From: Acanthochromis polyacanthus
Lineage: Eukaryota > Chordata > Actinopteri > Pomacentridae
NCBI RefSeq assembly: GCF_021347895.1
Contig: NC_067125.1
Location: 26,975,697-27,039,696, forward strand
DNA length: 64,000 nt
Direction: 5' to 3'
The notes under the pieces are model-generated. The model did not search any database and had not been told where the DNA came from. It saw nothing but the letters and a program-made list of their open reading frames with translations. This document shows positions 12,640-24,901 of this stretch, piece after piece. The translations under genes were made by a program, and so were the position numbers. Position 1 is the stretch's first letter. Each line of letters starts with the position of its first letter.

Positions 12640-13269
12640 TGGAAAAGTGTTGATCTAAGCAGGTTGTGCAAGTTTCAACATCTAACTTAAAGGAAAGTGT
12701 GTTTAAGGTAAATGCTTGATGCTCCACTTGACTAAAGGCTTGTGGCTACAACTGACCTTTCAAAGAGCTGAGGGGAAAACTCTCCCCCTCGCTTCAAAAC
12801 TAACAAACTGAAATAAGAATAGCATCTAGGATGGCAGTTTAGTGTGGACAGGTGACAGTTTTAAAATTAAAAATAAAGAACATCCGTTAAAACTATGCAA
12901 TACCTGGAAGAAAGAGGGGGGTCTGTGGTTACAGAGATGTGCAACTTGTCACGTACTCACAGAGGACAGAGAGAGGGCACAAGGTTCAAACAACAGCTAG
13001 ATGTTTAAACAAGAATAAAAGTTAAAGTGTTAAACCATAAAACAATATTGGGGAATTAAGATTAAAATATAATGTTCATAAGAAAAATATTTAAAAGAAA
13101 ATGTAATCAACAGTGTCTTAAATTAACAGTAAATTGGGGACAGGCATAGAAATCTTACATTAACCTATGAGGATCCTAGATTAAAATAGGGATAAAATCA
13201 GATTAATCTGCCTTATACAAATAATTAAATTATTGATATTGTTGTACTATTATTAAATATACATTTAAT
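12640..13269. other. AT-rich non-coding stretch
   Basis: No gene or repeat family recognised. Confidence 0.45.
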
Positions 13270-14035
13270 AAGCTGAATTAATAAAACTCAAAGCTCAGCA
13301 TAAATTGAGCAAGAAGCTCAGACCTGTTGTCTGCAGAAAGCTGAGTTGTAGTCTGTGTAAAGCTCACAGGAAGTCACACCTCAGGCAGGCACATACACAC
13401 ACATGCAAAGTACTCTCAATACAGGGTGAAGACGGCTGTGGTTGGACGAAGACTGAAGACATCCGGCAGTGTGAACCAATCAGAAGACAACAGCTTCTTA
13501 GTTAAAAACTCATGTAATAGTTTAGAATTCGCTCTTTGTTGTGAACAGCTGCATGCAGAGGAATATTGTTTTAGTTTTAAGTCAGATCTGATGTCAGCTA
13601 GATCAACATGGAGTCTGCATGCATGCATTTCTGTACTATCCAATGCGTTTTTACTAAATATTCTTAAATGAATATTTTGACTCTGAGTCATCCTTGTCTC
13701 CGAGTGTTTTTTCCTCATTAACAGTACCAAAGAATCCGCTCTGACACTCTCCTGTCTGTTTTTGGGTTTTCCCCAGCCTGTTTCCCCCTCTCGGTTGTCA
13801 GTTCCCCCGTAGTGCAAGTACCTCTCCATTGCTCTGTTTAGTATTTGTAGACTTCCATTTCTTATTCTTAGTTCTGGTTTATAGAGTTAGAGTAGTTTGG
13901 TTTTGTTCTGCTCCCTCTAGTTCAGTGCTTAGTTTATGTATTGGTTTAGCTATTTGATTTATTAAAGGTCTTTTATTTATTCTCTTTGCTGCGAGTTATG
14001 TGTCTGCGCTTGGGTTCTCTTGCATAAAATGCATA
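13270..14035 (+). mobile_element. Possible retroelement-derived segment
   Basis: The 3' part has ATTAAAGGTCTTTTATTTAT near 13959-13978 followed by TGTCTGCGCTTGGGTTCTCT near 14000-14019, an arrangement often seen at the 3' end of fish LTR or similar retroelements. An upstream segment, GAGTCATCCTTGTCTCCGAG near 13685-13704, is also U5-like. No open frame, primer-binding site or target duplication was found. Confidence 0.25.
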
Positions 14036-14056
14036 CAAAGTGTTAGCATAGCACAT

Positions 14057-14432
14057 TTAAAGCTGGGGTAGGCAGTGTTTTTTTTTTTGCATCAACAATT
14101 CTACAATAGCAATTTAGAATATTGAAATTAAAGTAGTTTGAGAGGACACTAAATATTTCAGGATTTAGAATATCTAACTGGTGATGAGAGGCTTTTGCCG
14201 ATTACAGTTTTTTTTTAAGCGTGAGCATCGTTTCTATTGGCTGTTTACCAAATGAAGATGTACATGGCTGTTCTGATTTTAACAAAAGACAATCCTGCAG
14301 GAAAAATGGCTACTGTAGCACTAGCATCAACTGCTCACAGTGCAGAGCAACCCAAAATGTAATGTGGACTATCAAAAAACGGACTCGGATACTCTTTCAG
14401 TGATGTGGAAAATTTGCATATACAACCTTTAA
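14057..14432. mobile_element. MITE-like interspersed repeat
   Basis: Starts TTTAAAGCTGGGGTAGGCAG, a familiar teleost repeat start, and ends near ATACAACCTTTAAT just before the TTAA of the next element. The ends share only a weak inverted TTAAAG. No transposase frame; the short frame 14221-14403 has no known motif. Confidence 0.4.
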
Positions 14433-14838
14433 TTAACCCTCCTGTTGTCTTCAAATACAGGCACCAAAAATATTGTTTCCTTGTCTGAAAAAAATCCAAA
14501 AATCCCCCAAATTTCTGAAAATTTGCAAAACCTTCAGGAAGAAAACTCCAATAATTCCTTAGAAATTGTCCTTAAAAGTTTTACTTAAAAAAAACCCCCA
14601 AATTTGGCAAGAGAATTCTTGTAAATATTTTCAAAATGAGAAAATCTTCCAAAAATCAGTAAAAATATCTAAAGTGATTACATGTCGGTAAAACCTCTAA
14701 TATTTTCTTTAAGAACAAATTCCAGTGAATTTTTTTGGATTTTGGTTGACTTTTTTTGTTGAATATTAAAGAAACATTTAAAAAAAACTTTCCCCAAAAT
14801 ACGGGTCGATTTGACCTGCAGGACGACATGAGGGTTAA
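14433..14838 (+). mobile_element. piggyBac-like MITE, copy 2
   Basis: Bounded by TTAA at 14433-14436 and 14835-14838, with CCCTCCTGTTGTCTTC on the left and GACGACATGAGGG on the right. The ends share an inverted CCCTC and the interior has a GGTCGATTTGACC box near the right end. It is related along its length to the reverse-oriented copy at 1538-2072. Non-coding. The better-preserved ends make this the reference copy within the window. Confidence 0.7.
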
Positions 14839-15599
14839 GTTTACCTCAAATGATGAACCAAAAAACAATACCTACAAGCAATCTATAAGGTGTGGGTAAA
14901 ACTCATCCTATAAATCTAGAAATGCCGACTCCAAGTTTGACAAAAGAAACCAAGCTGCATCAGTACAGCCAAGGTAAAAACCTCTCAAAACATAAGCTGC
15001 ATTTAACAATAGGAGTGTCGACAGCTCGGTATTCAGAGAACTGAACCAACCCATACACTATTTATAGCAGTGTTTCCAGTGGTGATTTAAATGATTTCTT
15101 CTTTCCTTTGACGCCGGCAACTCGTGGCCAAACACTGGTCAACACTGGTGCTCAAAGTGCATCACCCCTTAAATTTTTAATTGTGGTCCGACTAACCTCG
15201 GCGTACGGCAGCTTTCCTCAGGTTCACATGTGTAGGTGGTGATGTAATCTTGGATCAGCTGTTACTTTAGCTTCCGGGTTCTGCAAGAGTTGCAGTCTTC
15301 TGCTGCTCAGAAGGTGAACTTTTAATTTTGCTTTCCATTTAAAGTGAAGCAGCTTGAGGGTTTCTGATAACATTTCAGCTGTAAATGTTTACCAAAACTG
15401 TTGTAAAAAGATTGAAAACACTCATTTTGGGATATTTGGAGAGCACCTGCCAAGCTACTGTATTACTAAATGCTGTATATCTGTGATGCTAACCCTGAAT
15501 GTAACATATCGTGGTGGGGAAAGGCTTGGAAATGTGAAATTCCTCTGGGGTGGCACTTTCTTTGAACACCAATATGTGTTGTAAGCCCTCCTGAAATTG
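14839..15599. other. Low-copy non-coding stretch
   Basis: No gene or repeat recognised. Confidence 0.45.
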
Positions 15600-16080
15600 G
15601 AAGAGCTGCTATTGTTCCACTGAGTTCAAGGTGAAAGCCAGCCGATTACGATCACACTCGTTTCATTTCCAGGAGCAAATAGAGGCAGCTCCCAGAGAAG
15701 ACACATCCCTGTCCTATTCCTTTTCCTGGCTGTGCTGAATTGTGGAGAGGCCTTGGATACAACCACTGAGTTTATCACTCTTAATGAGAGACTCTGCAGT
15801 AGGCCACACTCCATTACCCATGAGCCAGATGATAAATCACATCGCCTTCCATGACTCCGTGACCCCGAGGGATGTTTAATTAATCAGAGGCTGGACATTT
15901 CCACCATTAGTCGAAAGAACAGCGGCCAGGGCTGCCCTGGACACAGTCTCACTCCCACACATCATTATTTGGCTATCTTTCCAGCTACCTCACCTCACCT
16001 TGAAGCCAGGTGCGAATGTGCCGAATCAGAACAGAGACAGAGAAAGATAGGGACATCTTCACGACCACATGGGGGCTGTT
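15600..16080. other. Candidate conserved non-coding element
   Basis: Complex sequence of balanced composition with no repeat signature, for example TCACTCTTAATGAGAGACTC and GATGTTTAATTAATCAGAGG. No credible open frame. Regulatory function is inferred from texture only. Confidence 0.22.
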
Positions 16081-16124
16081 ACCAAGACTAACTGCTATTC
16101 GAATGTGAAGGAGTGATGCTGCAG

Positions 16125-16200
16125 ATGTTTCCAAAGTGGGATCCAGGGACCCCCAGGAGGGACCCTGGAGGGGATGTAGGAGGTTTCGGGCAAAATTAGG
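16125..16200. repeat. Remnant of a CCCCAG-rich repeat end
   Basis: TCCAAAGTGGGATCCAGGGA followed by CCCCCAGGAGGGACCCTGG resembles the start of a common fish hAT-type repeat (fold-back GGGACC/GGTCCC words). Only a fragment; the boundaries are uncertain. Confidence 0.3.
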
Positions 16201-17710
16201 AAGTCAAGTCAATCCAGTGAAAATCATTGCAATTAGAGCCAAGTATCGGAAAAGAGTATCCCAATGAGATTTCATCCTCACGACTGTTATTTCCACATTA
16301 ATGGTGACGAAAGGTAATTCGATACTGAATCAGCAACAACGATCCAGCAAGCTCTGTGGCTAAAAGTTAACAAGAATCTGTCACCAAATGCGTTTTTCAA
16401 TTTGAATCATTCACAGAACTATACTGATAAATGTTTGTTTCATTAATCGTTTAGTGCTAAAAAATTGAGCAAAGGTCATCACAACTTCCCAGAGTGCTTG
16501 TTATGCCCACCAAAATCCACATGATTTCAGTGTAAAAGAGAGAACTACATAAGCACTGGGTGTCACACTACAGCATCAGCATGGCAAACATCTAATAGAA
16601 CAGAATATATGGGTACATCGGCCATAACTATCGCCTACTGTCACTTTTATGTACAGTCAGAAAAGTGTAGAAGAGCCAGAAAAAACACAATCCAGCCGCA
16701 ACACTCCTAACTGTTGATTTACGGAAGTGAGCCTATCCTCCACAATCAAAGTTACAGTTAACTAGAATTTATTTAATTGGTAGCATTAGTGTTAAAGTAT
16801 TTGAAATGGCCTTTTCATATTATTTTGAAGTTGTTTTGTTTTTATAATTGCCATGAGTTTTTAATTTGGCAAGTTTACAGAAGAGGATGCTTGAATTTCT
16901 GACCTCAAGGTGAAGGAAAAAAACAAGTTAACACACCAAATTTCATTAAGTTACCTCAATTTGAACTTAGTTTTAAATCAACTAATGCAGAAATTTGAGT
17001 TTAAATCACACATGAAATTGCGCTAATGCAATTACAGGTGTTATTATGTCAACTTAACCCATCAAAATAATGTTTGTAACTTAAAAGGTTAATGTAAATT
17101 AGTAAAGTAGAAGTTTTATCTTGCGATCATGCATGTATTTAAGGGGTGAGAATTTGTGCATGCTAGTGTAGCCGTCAACTAAAGTAATGTTATCTGCACT
17201 TTGCCTGCCACCTCTTTGCTCTATGATGTCTGTTCGGCTGCACTCAGTGTGTGTTTGTGAGTCCGTGACACACAGTGGAGGAGACACAACAAATTAAAGA
17301 AACACACGTACTGACAGTGAAACACACAGAGGGAAGTCATTGTAAACACATGGCAAAGTTAAGGAGGTGAGCAGCAAAACAAAGACTCTCACATTGAACT
17401 AAAATGAAAAAGTGTACAAAAATAAAGTAAATAGCATGTATAAATACAATACTTGGTTTACCTTTTAAGATTCTTTGGTTATTTAGGGCACCAGCTAAAC
17501 AATCTATAATGCACTTTTGCTTTTACAATGCAGTGCAGGAGGCCCCTTTAGGTCCATTTATGAATGTGGGGAGGGTCAACAATTTCAGTGGGAGGGACTC
17601 ACGTGCACAAACCTTCACTTGCATGCATGCATGCATTTACAGCTAATCTGGCTACAAAAACAAAAAATTTATGGGAACACTTTATTCACTGATATACCCA
17701 GTGTAATTTT
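16201..17710. other. AT-rich low-copy stretch
   Basis: No gene recognised. Includes a GCAT tetranucleotide run near 17621-17637. Confidence 0.45.
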
Positions 17711-17758
17711 AGTAGATAAAATCAGACTATGCTTAAACATAGTCTGATTTTATCTACT
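17711..17758. repeat. Perfect inverted repeat (21-bp arms, 6-nt loop)
   Basis: The arm AGTAGATAAAATCAGACTAT plus G (17711-17731) is exactly reverse-complemented at 17738-17758, with loop CTTAAA between. There is no T-run typical of a terminator and no open frame across it. See findings. Confidence 0.95.
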
Positions 17759-18106
17759 TTTTAAATTGATGTTCACTGTGATGTATTCTAAAGCTCAATT
17801 AAGTTTCATGAGACAACGGTTGATTTTCTAGCTGTACAGAATTAAAGAGAATACATGAATTATATATGAAACACTACAGAATGGTTTGCAGAAACACTAA
17901 CACACAATTTAAGTTATCAGTAGTAACTGGGCTAATATCTATTTAAAAAAAACAAGTTCTATTCTACCTGGTTACTACTACAGTCTGTCTGGCCATGTTT
18001 TTAATGTTTGTTTTTTTTTAACCACTGCAGCAACACACTCAGTTCTGCTGCTTTGAACAAAACCCCGTCTTGTCCTGAATCTTGACTGTTGTTCGTTCTC
18101 CTCCTG

Positions 18107-18150
18107 AGTGCTTTGAGATGCTGGATAGGTTTATAATAAAGTTGTCCTTG
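18107..18150 (+). repeat. Retroposon-type 3' tail fragment
   Basis: GAGTGCTTTGAGATGCTGGA followed by TATAATAAAG resembles the short 3' tails of fish retroposons that end in a cleavage-signal-like ATAAA. Fragment only. Confidence 0.3.
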
Positions 18151-18229
18151 GTTTGGCCGATGGCTGTAACAAGCAGAGCTTCACAGCTGTCTGGCAGATG
18201 AAGGTCTATTCACTTTTGATGCATTTTCA

Positions 18230-18900
18230 CTGAATACAGAACGCGACTTGGTGACACAGGAAAATATTCCTTCGAACGATTGTCAGGATTTTTTCTCCAC
18301 ACTTTGCTTCGCCCGAATCAAAACATCACTCTCTGTTGCACGCAGATTTTTGATGTGCCGAGCTTCAACACGGCCCTAAAAATTCATCAGTGACATATTT
18401 TCCTCTGTCTGCCCAGAGACCCTTCATGAGCCTGCCTTTCTCTATTCCCCTCCCTGTACTGTACATGTGTCTGTACCAAACACGGGCTTGTATTCCCATG
18501 AATCATGAACACTCTATGATTTGACATTGATTGGGGGAAATGGCTGCATGCATATTCCTCCTTCCCATTTATATTGCGGGAAGCAGATTTGTGGACGGAG
18601 TGCTTAGAGGAGTCGGGCATGCATCTGGCCTTTTGAATTCGGCTGTGAATGTTTGAACTCGCCTATTATTTAAATTTAAATGTAAATTCTGCTTTGAAAG
18701 GTCACAAGAAATGACTGAAGTGTGCGAGCTGCAGGCTGACAATCGCTGCCGCATTTCAAATGGGGCTCCATTAAAAGCTAAGTTACAAGCTCGCGTCGCT
18801 TCTGATATCAGATGAGGGTGACAAGGACATTTTTCTGCAGAGCTGCACTTCTGCTAAAGTGTTTCCAAAAATCTCACAAGCACACTTTTGAATAAGTGGT
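18230..18900. other. Candidate conserved non-coding element
   Basis: Dense complex sequence, no repeat signature, with words such as CATGAATCATGAACAC, TTCCCATTTATATTGCGGG and TATTTAAATTTAAATG. Open frames on both strands are short. Function inferred from texture alone. Confidence 0.25.
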
Positions 18901-20334
18901 GATCCATTCAGCTGTTCAAATATTAATTTCTCTGTCATTCAGAAATTAACTGGAAAGGGTTGTGACCAGAGATTTATTTGGCTGCCGGCTGTGGATGAAG
19001 TACGATTTGCGGCCTCTGTGGGGCAGTGTGAGCTTGCTGTGCCCCATCTCAGGCATCTCAAGTTTAGCCAGCTCTGCACCGACGGCCCTCCTGGCTCCTC
19101 TGGTTGTCTCATCTGCTCTCTGCATGCTGAGCATCTTCCAATCTGGCCGCGAGCGATGGGGAGACTGGTGCTCTCGGTGTCAGCTCTCCTCAGGATTGTC
19201 AGAAGTCCTCTGTCAAATCCCCCTACCGGCTGGCCCGGCAGGCTCCGAGGAAATTAACCAGGAGGAGAGAAGTGGGGAGAGGCGACGCTCTTTCTGCTCC
19301 AACAGCATTACTCTTTCAGAAAAGACACATTCCACGATCTCTGCCAGTGGTCATTTCATTTGGGGGAATGAGAGGGACAGGTGAGGAGCACAGAAAAGTA
19401 AAATGGACTTCTCTCTTTTGTGGCTCTCTGGCAACGGACCAGCAACTCGCTTTAGTTCTTAGTCTTATTTCCTCGCTGCACTTTCCTCCGAGTGGCTGAA
19501 CTTGAACCTTCCATGACTCATCCTGTTCAAATATATGAACATTCACATCAGGCAAAGAAATTAACATTTTTTGCTCACAGGCCAAAACAGCTTTCAGATT
19601 CCCAAAATCAAAAGCAAAAGTTGACCTTTTGGATTAAAAATAACCTCCAACCCGGCGCTGGGTACCTTCCAAAGAGGCTGTGAGGTAAATAAACTTCAGC
19701 CAATGCCAGACTTCATAATCATTTGCCTTGAGTTTGTCTCATGCTCTGATGAAAAGCGAAAAACAACCTGCTGACTGTGACTTTAAATGGATCTTGTGAG
19801 AGATAGAGATTAAAGAAAATACAGTTTTCACATTTGGCTCAGATACTTTAGTTCAATGCGCTTCTGAACTGCAAATGTTTGCAGGATGGAATGTCGACGC
19901 AGCTGCTGTTTAAAAAAAAACAACTTGTGAAATTAAAGCGAATGTGAAGAGCAACTCAGCAGCGGCATCACTTCCAAAGAAAGACATATTGTTAATGTAG
20001 CACACTATGATTCTCATCATACCTTCCCGGAAACCCGCTGTTTGCAATTACATAAGAGAAAGATGCAAGCTGTCTGACTAAAAAAAACAAACAAATAAAA
20101 CTGTTCCACGCATCTGACGCACAACAGAAAAAGCATACAAACCAGTTGATGTTAGGTGGCCGTACTTTTATTATCTCTCATTTATTAGACCATTAGAGGT
20201 GATGTGCTGACCAATGAAGAATAGCAAAGTTTGCAGTTGGAGTATCTCACTTTTTCAGCTGGTTGATTCACTTCTTTATGCAAAAACAGACATTTTTTAG
20301 CGGCTTTGTGTGAAAAGAGTAAACGGTATAACAG
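18901..20334. other. Low-copy stretch, no gene recognised
   Basis: Contains overlapping frames on both strands at 18946-19585 (the longest, 18962-19384, is 140 codons) in a GC-elevated patch. None has a domain, splice context or codon bias I recognise. Confidence 0.4.
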
Positions 20335-22020
20335 CTGCCAGTTTACTAGGCACCCCTACTTATTGACACAACATTCATGTAATAGATCCATCTTAATGAA
20401 GGTTATAATGCTTAGTATTTTGTTGAAACTTACGGCCCTAACTAGTCCCGATTTCAAATAAAAATTGCAATTTCAAACACTGGAATCGGCAAACTGCAAA
20501 GACTGTAATTCAGGATATTTAGTTGTAATTCAATTCTGTTTAATTCAAGCAGATACAAACTTTCAGGTTTTGTTTTTGCTGACGATTGATCAGTGTATTC
20601 CATGCATACTATGCAGTTCAGGTTGCTTGTTGTGGTTTGACTGACATAAAGCCATATCTCTTTATTTACCAGTCACAGCTTCCCAAACAGTTTCCCAATT
20701 AATATTTATGTATAAAACATACTAGCTGCCAGTTTATTAAGTACACCTGGTTAATAATGCAACATTCCTGTAATAGATCCACCTCAATGAAGATTATTCT
20801 GCTCAGTTTTTGTTGGAAACTACAATTCAAACCAGCCCGGAGTTCGAATAAAAGCTAAATTTTCAAACAATGGAATTAGCAGATTGCAAAAGCTGTAATT
20901 TAGGACATTACAGTGGAACTAATTTCTATTTAATTCAAGCAGATGCGGGTTTTGTTTATAATGCCCATTTATCAAGTGTTGTAGTTCAACTGGCACAAGC
21001 CCAATCTCATTTTTTTTTACCAGTCACAGCTCACACCTTTTTGGCTAGTTAATTCATTACTTTATCAAACTGTTTCCCAATTAATAATTATGTATACAAC
21101 ATACTAGTTACCAGTTTATTAAGTACACCTAACTACAATACATCACTCCTGCAATAAATCCAACTTCCATGAAGGTTGTAACGTTCAATTTTTGTTGATA
21201 ATTAAGACTCAAACTAGTTCCGATTTCAAATGTAAATAAAAAACCAACTTTGGAATTGGCATTGGAATTGGCAAATTGAAAAAGCTGTAACTCAGGATGT
21301 TACGCTGCAATGCCTTTCTATTTAATTCAAGCAGATTTGGGCTTTGTTGATGCCGCCCATTCCTGCAATAGAAACACCTTAATAAAGGTCATAACGCTCA
21401 GTTTTTGTTGAAAACTAAGCCTCAAACTAGCCCTGATTTCAAATAAAAATTACATTTTGAAACGATGGAATTAGCAAATTGCAAAAAGCTGTAATTTTGG
21501 ATATTTAGCTGTAATTCAATTCTGTGTATTTCAAACAGATGGAAACTTTCAAGTTTTATTTTTATTGCCAGTTTCTTACTGCATGTTGTGGTTTACATGA
21601 CATAAGCCAAATGTCATTATTTATATGTCACAGTTTGTGCATTTTTAGCTGGTTAATTCACTACTTTATACAAAACTGGCTCCCAAATAGGTCTACACTA
21701 TATTCAGCATACTAGTTGCCAATTTATTAGCTACATCTAGCTACTGAAACAACACTCCTTCACAAAGGTTATAGAGCTCAGTTTTTGCTGCAAGTTTAGG
21801 TCCAAACTAACCGTCAACAATGAACTGATTTCAAATTAAAGCTGCAATTTGAAACGATTCACAAATTGCAAAGGCTGCAAGTTAGGATATAATGCTGTAG
21901 TTCAGTCGTATTTAATCCAAGCAGGCCACAATTTTCAGGCTTTGTTTTTGCTGGCCGTTGATCAAAGTATAATGTATGATTCAGGCTGCAAGTTGTGATT
22001 CAACAGCCACAGGTCGTACA
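20335..22020 (+). repeat. Decayed tandem repeat, unit about 385 bp
   Basis: Units begin with a block close to CTGCCAGTTTATTAAGTACA at about 20335, 20726, 21108 and 21715. A fifth, start-truncated unit joins near 21350. Each then carries in the same order: a TTCCTGTAATAGATCCACCT-like block, GCTCAGTTTTTGTTGAAA, a TCAAACTAGTCCCGATTTCA-like block, GGAATTAGCAAATTGCAAAA, CTGTAATTCAGGATATT, TTTAATTCAAGCAGAT and a TCACAGCT...GGTTAATTCA end. The copies differ from one another by substitutions and deletions, so the array is old. Non-coding. Confidence 0.8.
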
Positions 22021-22649
22021 TTTTTCAAAGTTCAAACTGTTTTGTGAGCATTTTTACAAATTCATGCCATCCTCTTTGTGCAACAGGTATGATTTTAATG
22101 GTCTCTCATGTGTGTTTACTCACTGTGCTCCTGCAACCTTGAAAAACATGCAGAGCAATTTTAATTGTGACTTGTTTTTATCCTTAGGGCAGTTTACACC
22201 TCTAGCTGTTGTTGTTTCAGCTCATTCATTTCTTTTTAAAATTTAAAATGCTCTAATTACACTTAATAGTTTTATCATTGTACAAACTTTGCCTTTTAAT
22301 ATTCTTATGGTCGTTATCCAGATTTCTTATTTATGCACCTACACTTTTTACTTTCTCATTTGGTTTTATTGTGCAAGTTTCAGTGAAGGGTGAATGAGTA
22401 AATGCTTCTTCACATTTTTTAAATGACTTAATATTGAACTGAAGCTCATCAAATCTCAATATCTGAGAGAAAAATCCCAGTTGCCAACAGCTATTGCCCA
22501 ATTCATGACAAAGACAAAAGTCATGGCCTCGAGGGTCAATGTTTTTTGTGCGTTCAGTACACGAGGTGCTGCTCTGCACCGATTCATCAGACTTGGAGGA
22601 CTGCCTCTGAGAGGCTCCATTCTTTCTAACCTGTAGCTTTGGGCTAAAT
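22021..22649. other. Low-copy stretch
   Basis: No gene recognised. Ends at the 8-bp target duplication GGCTAAAT (22642-22649). Confidence 0.5.
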
Positions 22650-22863
22650 CAGGGGTGTCAAGATCCGTTCCTGGAGGGCCACTATCCTCCATGTTTTAGA
22701 TGTTTCCCTCTTCCAACACACCTGATTCAAATGATCAGGCTCGTTATCAGGCTTCTGCTGAGCTTGATGATAAGCTGATCATTTGAATCAGGTGTGTTGG
22801 AAGAGGGAAACATCTAAAACATGGAGGATAGTGGCCCTCCAGGAACTGAGTTTGACACCCCTG
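22650..22863. mobile_element. hAT foldback MITE with perfect 8-bp target duplication
   Basis: A 214-bp element that is almost entirely two inverted arms, starting CAGGGGTGTC and ending GACACCCCTG. It is flanked by exact copies of GGCTAAAT at 22642-22649 and 22864-22871, the 8-bp duplication expected of hAT transposition. Arms of about 95 bases pair over most of their length, with clustered mismatches 10-20 bases in from the left end (CAAGATCCGTTCC against CAAACTCAGTTCC). No coding capacity. This is one of the most frequent MITE types in teleost genomes. Confidence 0.93.
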
Positions 22864-22871
22864 GGCTAAAT

Positions 22872-24704
22872 GCTGCCGCAGGTGTAATGTTTTCCTTGTT
22901 TATCATTTTACTGTTAACATTTGCTAATTAGCATCTTGTGTCAGTGTCATTTTCCTAATTTGGTAAATTAGGAAATTCTGCACCAAACATGACAGAACAC
23001 CATTTAACAGGGGCATTTGAGTCTGAATTAAAAAATGTGGACAACATGGTTTTTGTTTCCTGTGGTCCCAAAAACTCAAGAAATCCCCAAAACAAAAAGA
23101 AATAAATGAAGTAAAATGAACTCTTTTAAGACATACAACCACATTTTGTGCTGAAAAGGATAAAACATTTGCATTATTTCACTCAAACGTATGCTGTCAC
23201 AAGAGGGAAACGGTTACAAGTTCTGCTTCCTGCCCTTCAGTCACCGCTGCAGCGAAAAAGGAAATATTTATATCTACCTGAACTTCCTGTTAGTCACCAA
23301 CAAATCAGCCATTTATAAACCTGCCTGGCAATATTTTCTATAACACCAAAAGACAAAAAAGATAGTGTTTGTCAGAAAAACGACGAGAAAACATTGTACT
23401 CTATGTATAATGTCTTTCATGGAATTTGCAAATAAAATGATAACTTTAAATAAACATAAAAAACTGCCATGTTACAGTTTCTACTGTTTTTATAGCGCAA
23501 CAGCAAAAATCTGATTCTTTACCTTGATTTCTGAAGGTTAAAGGCATAGTTTTAAAAAGGCCAACAGAAGTAAGCTGCTGAACAGACATAGTTTGGCAAA
23601 TGTAAGAATATTTTTTACTTTGAACAATGTCTGATGAAAAACATGCAACTTTTCCCACCATATTCTAATAATTTGAGATGTCCATGGAGTCATTGCGATA
23701 TTTCATTCCTAACTGAAACAGACTAACATTGCCATAGCATTAGCATGGCTATAGATAGCCCCAACAACTCACATACATGAACTTTAATGCTGCATCGACC
23801 AAAACATACAGTACGCAGAATCACAAACACTATGAGGTCTCAGACGAAGGAGATAATCCAAATGAACACAATAGTCAAAAATAATGAAATTATGTTTCAG
23901 TGCGTTCCTGCCCAGCTGGATGTATTATCAGATGTGACTGCACAGGGGGTAAAAAGCCTTTGACAGAGTTTCTCTTAAAGATAATTACAGTGACAGCGTA
24001 AGATCTACGATAATAAGCCTTTTAACCAAACGCAGTTTAACAAAAGCAGCTGCTAATGCATTTGTACAGGACATTTGCTTGCTTGGAAAATAGGGGGGGA
24101 GAATTTCAATGTGCAGATAAAAGTGAATCATGGCCTGCCAGTGTGTTTTCCACCAGAGCCCCCCTGCGACTCCGCAATGAATTCCGAATAAAGGTTTGTC
24201 CGTAAGCTTCCTAACGTGCTGCTCTTATTTCCAGCTGTTAGGAAGTTTTATTTCAGCGAATATAATGAAGAGGAATTTTGATGAGGAAGATGAGGAGCGA
24301 GATGGAGGAGAAATGGGCTTGATCTTGAAGCAGTGCAAAGGGCGCCGGAGCCTCCGAGGGCCTCCGATTCTGAAAAAGTGCTTGTAGCCTCAGGGGATGA
24401 TGCTCCGGCTTCTTCTTTGTCTCGCTCGCCGCATGCCTTCATCTAGCCCCCTGCTACTCAAGATCAATTATGATTGACAAGTGCTCTGGTTCAGAACCTG
24501 TTTAAGTTGCTTGATCTGGATATCAGCCTCAACACACACTTGTCACTCTTATATCTCGTTGTTAGCCCAATCTGACTTTGTGTAAAGTGCTTTAAGAGGT
24601 CCGTTTTTCACTTGAAATCTCAACAGTGCCTTGTACAATTCAAATGATGCTCCTGTTTTAGCATCACTTCTTTTTTTATTTTGGGATTTTCCCTTCAGGA
24701 ATCA
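22872..24704. other. Low-copy stretch; one weak exon-like segment
   Basis: No gene is supported. At 24232-24387 sequence after TTATTTCCAG (acceptor-like) stays open to a stop at 24385-24387 and would encode an acidic then basic peptide containing MKRNFDEEDEERDG; I recognise no family. Surrounding sequence is complex and might be a conserved element. Confidence 0.35.
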
Positions 24705-24830
24705 TCTGCTTCCATCTAACCCTATCCTCTGCATCCTCTTCTCTCACACCAACTAACTTCATCACCAACTAACTATATCCATAAACCTACTCTTCGGTCT
24801 TCCTCTAGGTCTCCTACTGATATATTCACA
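24705..24830 (-). mobile_element. Antisense fragment of a non-LTR retrotransposon
   Basis: Top-strand words CTTCCATCTAACCCTATCCT, TCTCTCACACCAACTAACTT and ATAAACCTACTCTTCGGTCT are the reverse complement of a widespread fish LINE coding region (C-terminal side of the reverse-transcriptase protein). Frames are broken and only a piece is present. Confidence 0.5.
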
Positions 24831-24901
24831 CGATGCACTTTGTAAAGCAGTGTGTTACTTTGTGTTGAAAGATGCTCTATAAATAAATAAAGCTATTTTC
24901 A
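24831..24901 (+). repeat. Retroposon-type 3' tail
   Basis: ACTTTGTAAAGCAGTGTGTT followed by GCTCTATAAATAAATAAAGC is the typical tail of a fish retroposon, with poly-A-signal-like ATAAATAAA. Confidence 0.45.

Noticed and set aside
17711..17758. Bacterial-type terminator
   Set aside because: Eukaryotic context, stem is AT-rich and there is no adjoining transcribed gene.
18962..19384. 140-codon frame
   Set aside because: Overlaps other frames on both strands; no recognisable domain or splice context.
24196..24387. Small gene or exon with acidic stretch
   Set aside because: Acceptor-like site and stop are present but there is no family match or partner exon; kept only as a note.
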